Assembly: GCF_000281045.1 (NCBI RefSeq)
Contig: NW_008246076.1
Location: 607,547 to 663,394, forward strand
Length of the DNA: 55,848 nt
Reading direction: 5' to 3'
Source of the DNA: Saprolegnia diclina VS20
Lineage: Eukaryota > Oomycota > Saprolegniomycetes > Saprolegniales > Saprolegniaceae
Below the pieces are notes generated by a model. That model ran no database searches. It was not told where the DNA came from and worked only from the letters and a program-made list of their open reading frames with translations. The translations under genes were made by a program, and so were the position numbers. Of the stretch, positions 55,333 to 55,848 are shown piece after piece (within the stretch, counting starts at the first letter, position 1; each line of letters opens with the position of its first letter).

Positions 55333-55848
55333 CTACGACGACTCAAAGGGTGGCGACAAGAACGGGACCAAGGCGGCCACCCAAGGCAGTTCGGACGTTG
55401 GCGCTTGCACGCTCTTGTCGCGCAGTGGCACTGACCGGAGGCGGCAACACGTCACGTGGGCCTCGTACAGGCGCTCGGCAATTGGATCAGCGCGTGTTAA
55501 CTTTGGGCTCACGACAACCCGCGACATGGCCGCCGTGAGGTCGTCGCTCCTCGTGTTCGACTGTTTAAGTTTGGGGAAGAACCGCAGCACGTTGAACCAC
55601 GGCTCGATTTCGGCAAGAATTTCTTGGGCTGCGGGAGCATGGCCCCGACGCACCAAGTACGTCATGGCGAGAAGAGCGCCACCTTCTGGCACAATGAGCT
55701 GGTACGCGTTGGTGTTCATTGCAGTCCAGAGAAGATCCTGTCCTTGAGCTGAGCAGAAAAATGAGTTGAGTGCCCGCCGGGGCATCATGTTGAACTGCGC
55801 GACGTAGTATTGGGCGACAAGCAACGCTTCGTAGCTCGAGACAGGCCC
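55333..55848 (-). CDS. Partial unknown protein at right edge
   Basis: An open frame runs from the right edge of the window to TAG 55333-55335 on the reverse strand. The visible part reads MMPRRALNSFFCSAQGQDLL, MNTNAYQLIVPEGGALLAMT, HAPAAQEILAEIEPWFNVLR, then LYEAHVTCCRLRSV and PWVAALVPFLSPPFESS. The start is outside the window. The helical pattern (ALLVAQYYVAQFN, YLVRRGHAPAAQEILAEI) could be a helical-repeat protein. I do not recognise the family. The end may involve one more intron. 55125-55332 holds no gene. Confidence 0.5.
   Translation of the reverse strand, partial: GPVSSYEALLVAQYYVAQFNMMPRRALNSFFCSAQGQDLLWTAMNTNAYQLIVPEGGALLAMTYLVRRGHAPAAQEILAEIEPWFNVLRFFPKLKQSNTRSDDLTAAMSRVVVSPKLTRADPIAERLYEAHVTCCRLRSVPLRDKSVQAPTSELPWVAALVPFLSPPFESS

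Noticed and set aside
1-55848. tRNA, rRNA and other structured RNA genes
   Set aside because: No A-box/B-box pair or cloverleaf was noticed by eye on either strand; a covariance-model scan would be decisive but could not be run.

Overview
The window looks like nuclear DNA of an oomycete of the water-mould side (Saprolegniales or relatives such as Aphanomyces, Achlya or Saprolegnia). Genes are densely packed and GC-rich. They are split by very short introns of about 35-60 nt, usually with GTAYG donors and YGTAG acceptors. Several proteins have architectures typical of oomycetes: START-like lipid-binding proteins, a bZIP with an unusual basic region, BT1-family transporters and calcyphosine-like EF-hand proteins. 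The placement rests on style and protein architecture read by eye; no database was searched.

Layout. 1-4.0 kb: a kinase fragment at the left edge, an N-acylated pseudokinase-C2-ankyrin gene and a decayed partial copy of its N-terminus. 4.1-7.5 kb: a many-exon coiled-coil protein (minus). 7.9-10.3 kb: an AMBRA1-like WD40 protein (plus), followed by a possible small unknown gene. 11.4-15.3 kb: two tandem BT1/folate-biopterin-type transporters. 15.5-20.8 kb: a START-like protein, a globin with a dual-acylation N-terminus, a bZIP factor and a small helix-turn-helix ORF. 21.1-27.5 kb: a TRP-like channel with about twenty ankyrin repeats, mostly one per exon. 28.2-32.9 kb: a GBF1/GNOM-type Sec7 ARF-GEF. 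33.5-35.6 kb: a decayed element and a nuclear MinE gene with a putative mitochondrial presequence. 35.6-37.9 kb: a BRCA1-like RING plus BRCT protein. 37.9-39.9 kb: an AT-rich, gene-poor island with a 92-bp direct repeat. 39.9-49 kb: a secreted purple acid phosphatase, a CCDC148/CCDC112-like coiled-coil protein, a disordered protein with a destruction-box-like motif, an AP-1 sigma subunit and a PAM2-CUE-CCCH-Smr protein. 49.7-55.8 kb: a large HU-CCDC81/EF-hand protein, a head-to-head pair of 141-aa membrane proteins around a perfect 20-bp inverted repeat, and a gene that runs off the right edge.

The genes do not form one pathway. Themes are membrane traffic (ARF-GEF, AP-1 sigma, START), organelle and flagellum biology (MinE, CCDC and EF-hand proteins), autophagy and cell cycle (AMBRA1-like, D-box protein, BRCA1-like) and sensing (TRP channel, pseudokinase). 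Several close divergent or convergent pairs share promoters or 3' ends. A TATCCGGATA-like motif occurs in pairs just upstream of at least three start codons.

Exon joins were read by eye from splice motifs and frame continuity, so small boundary errors are possible.
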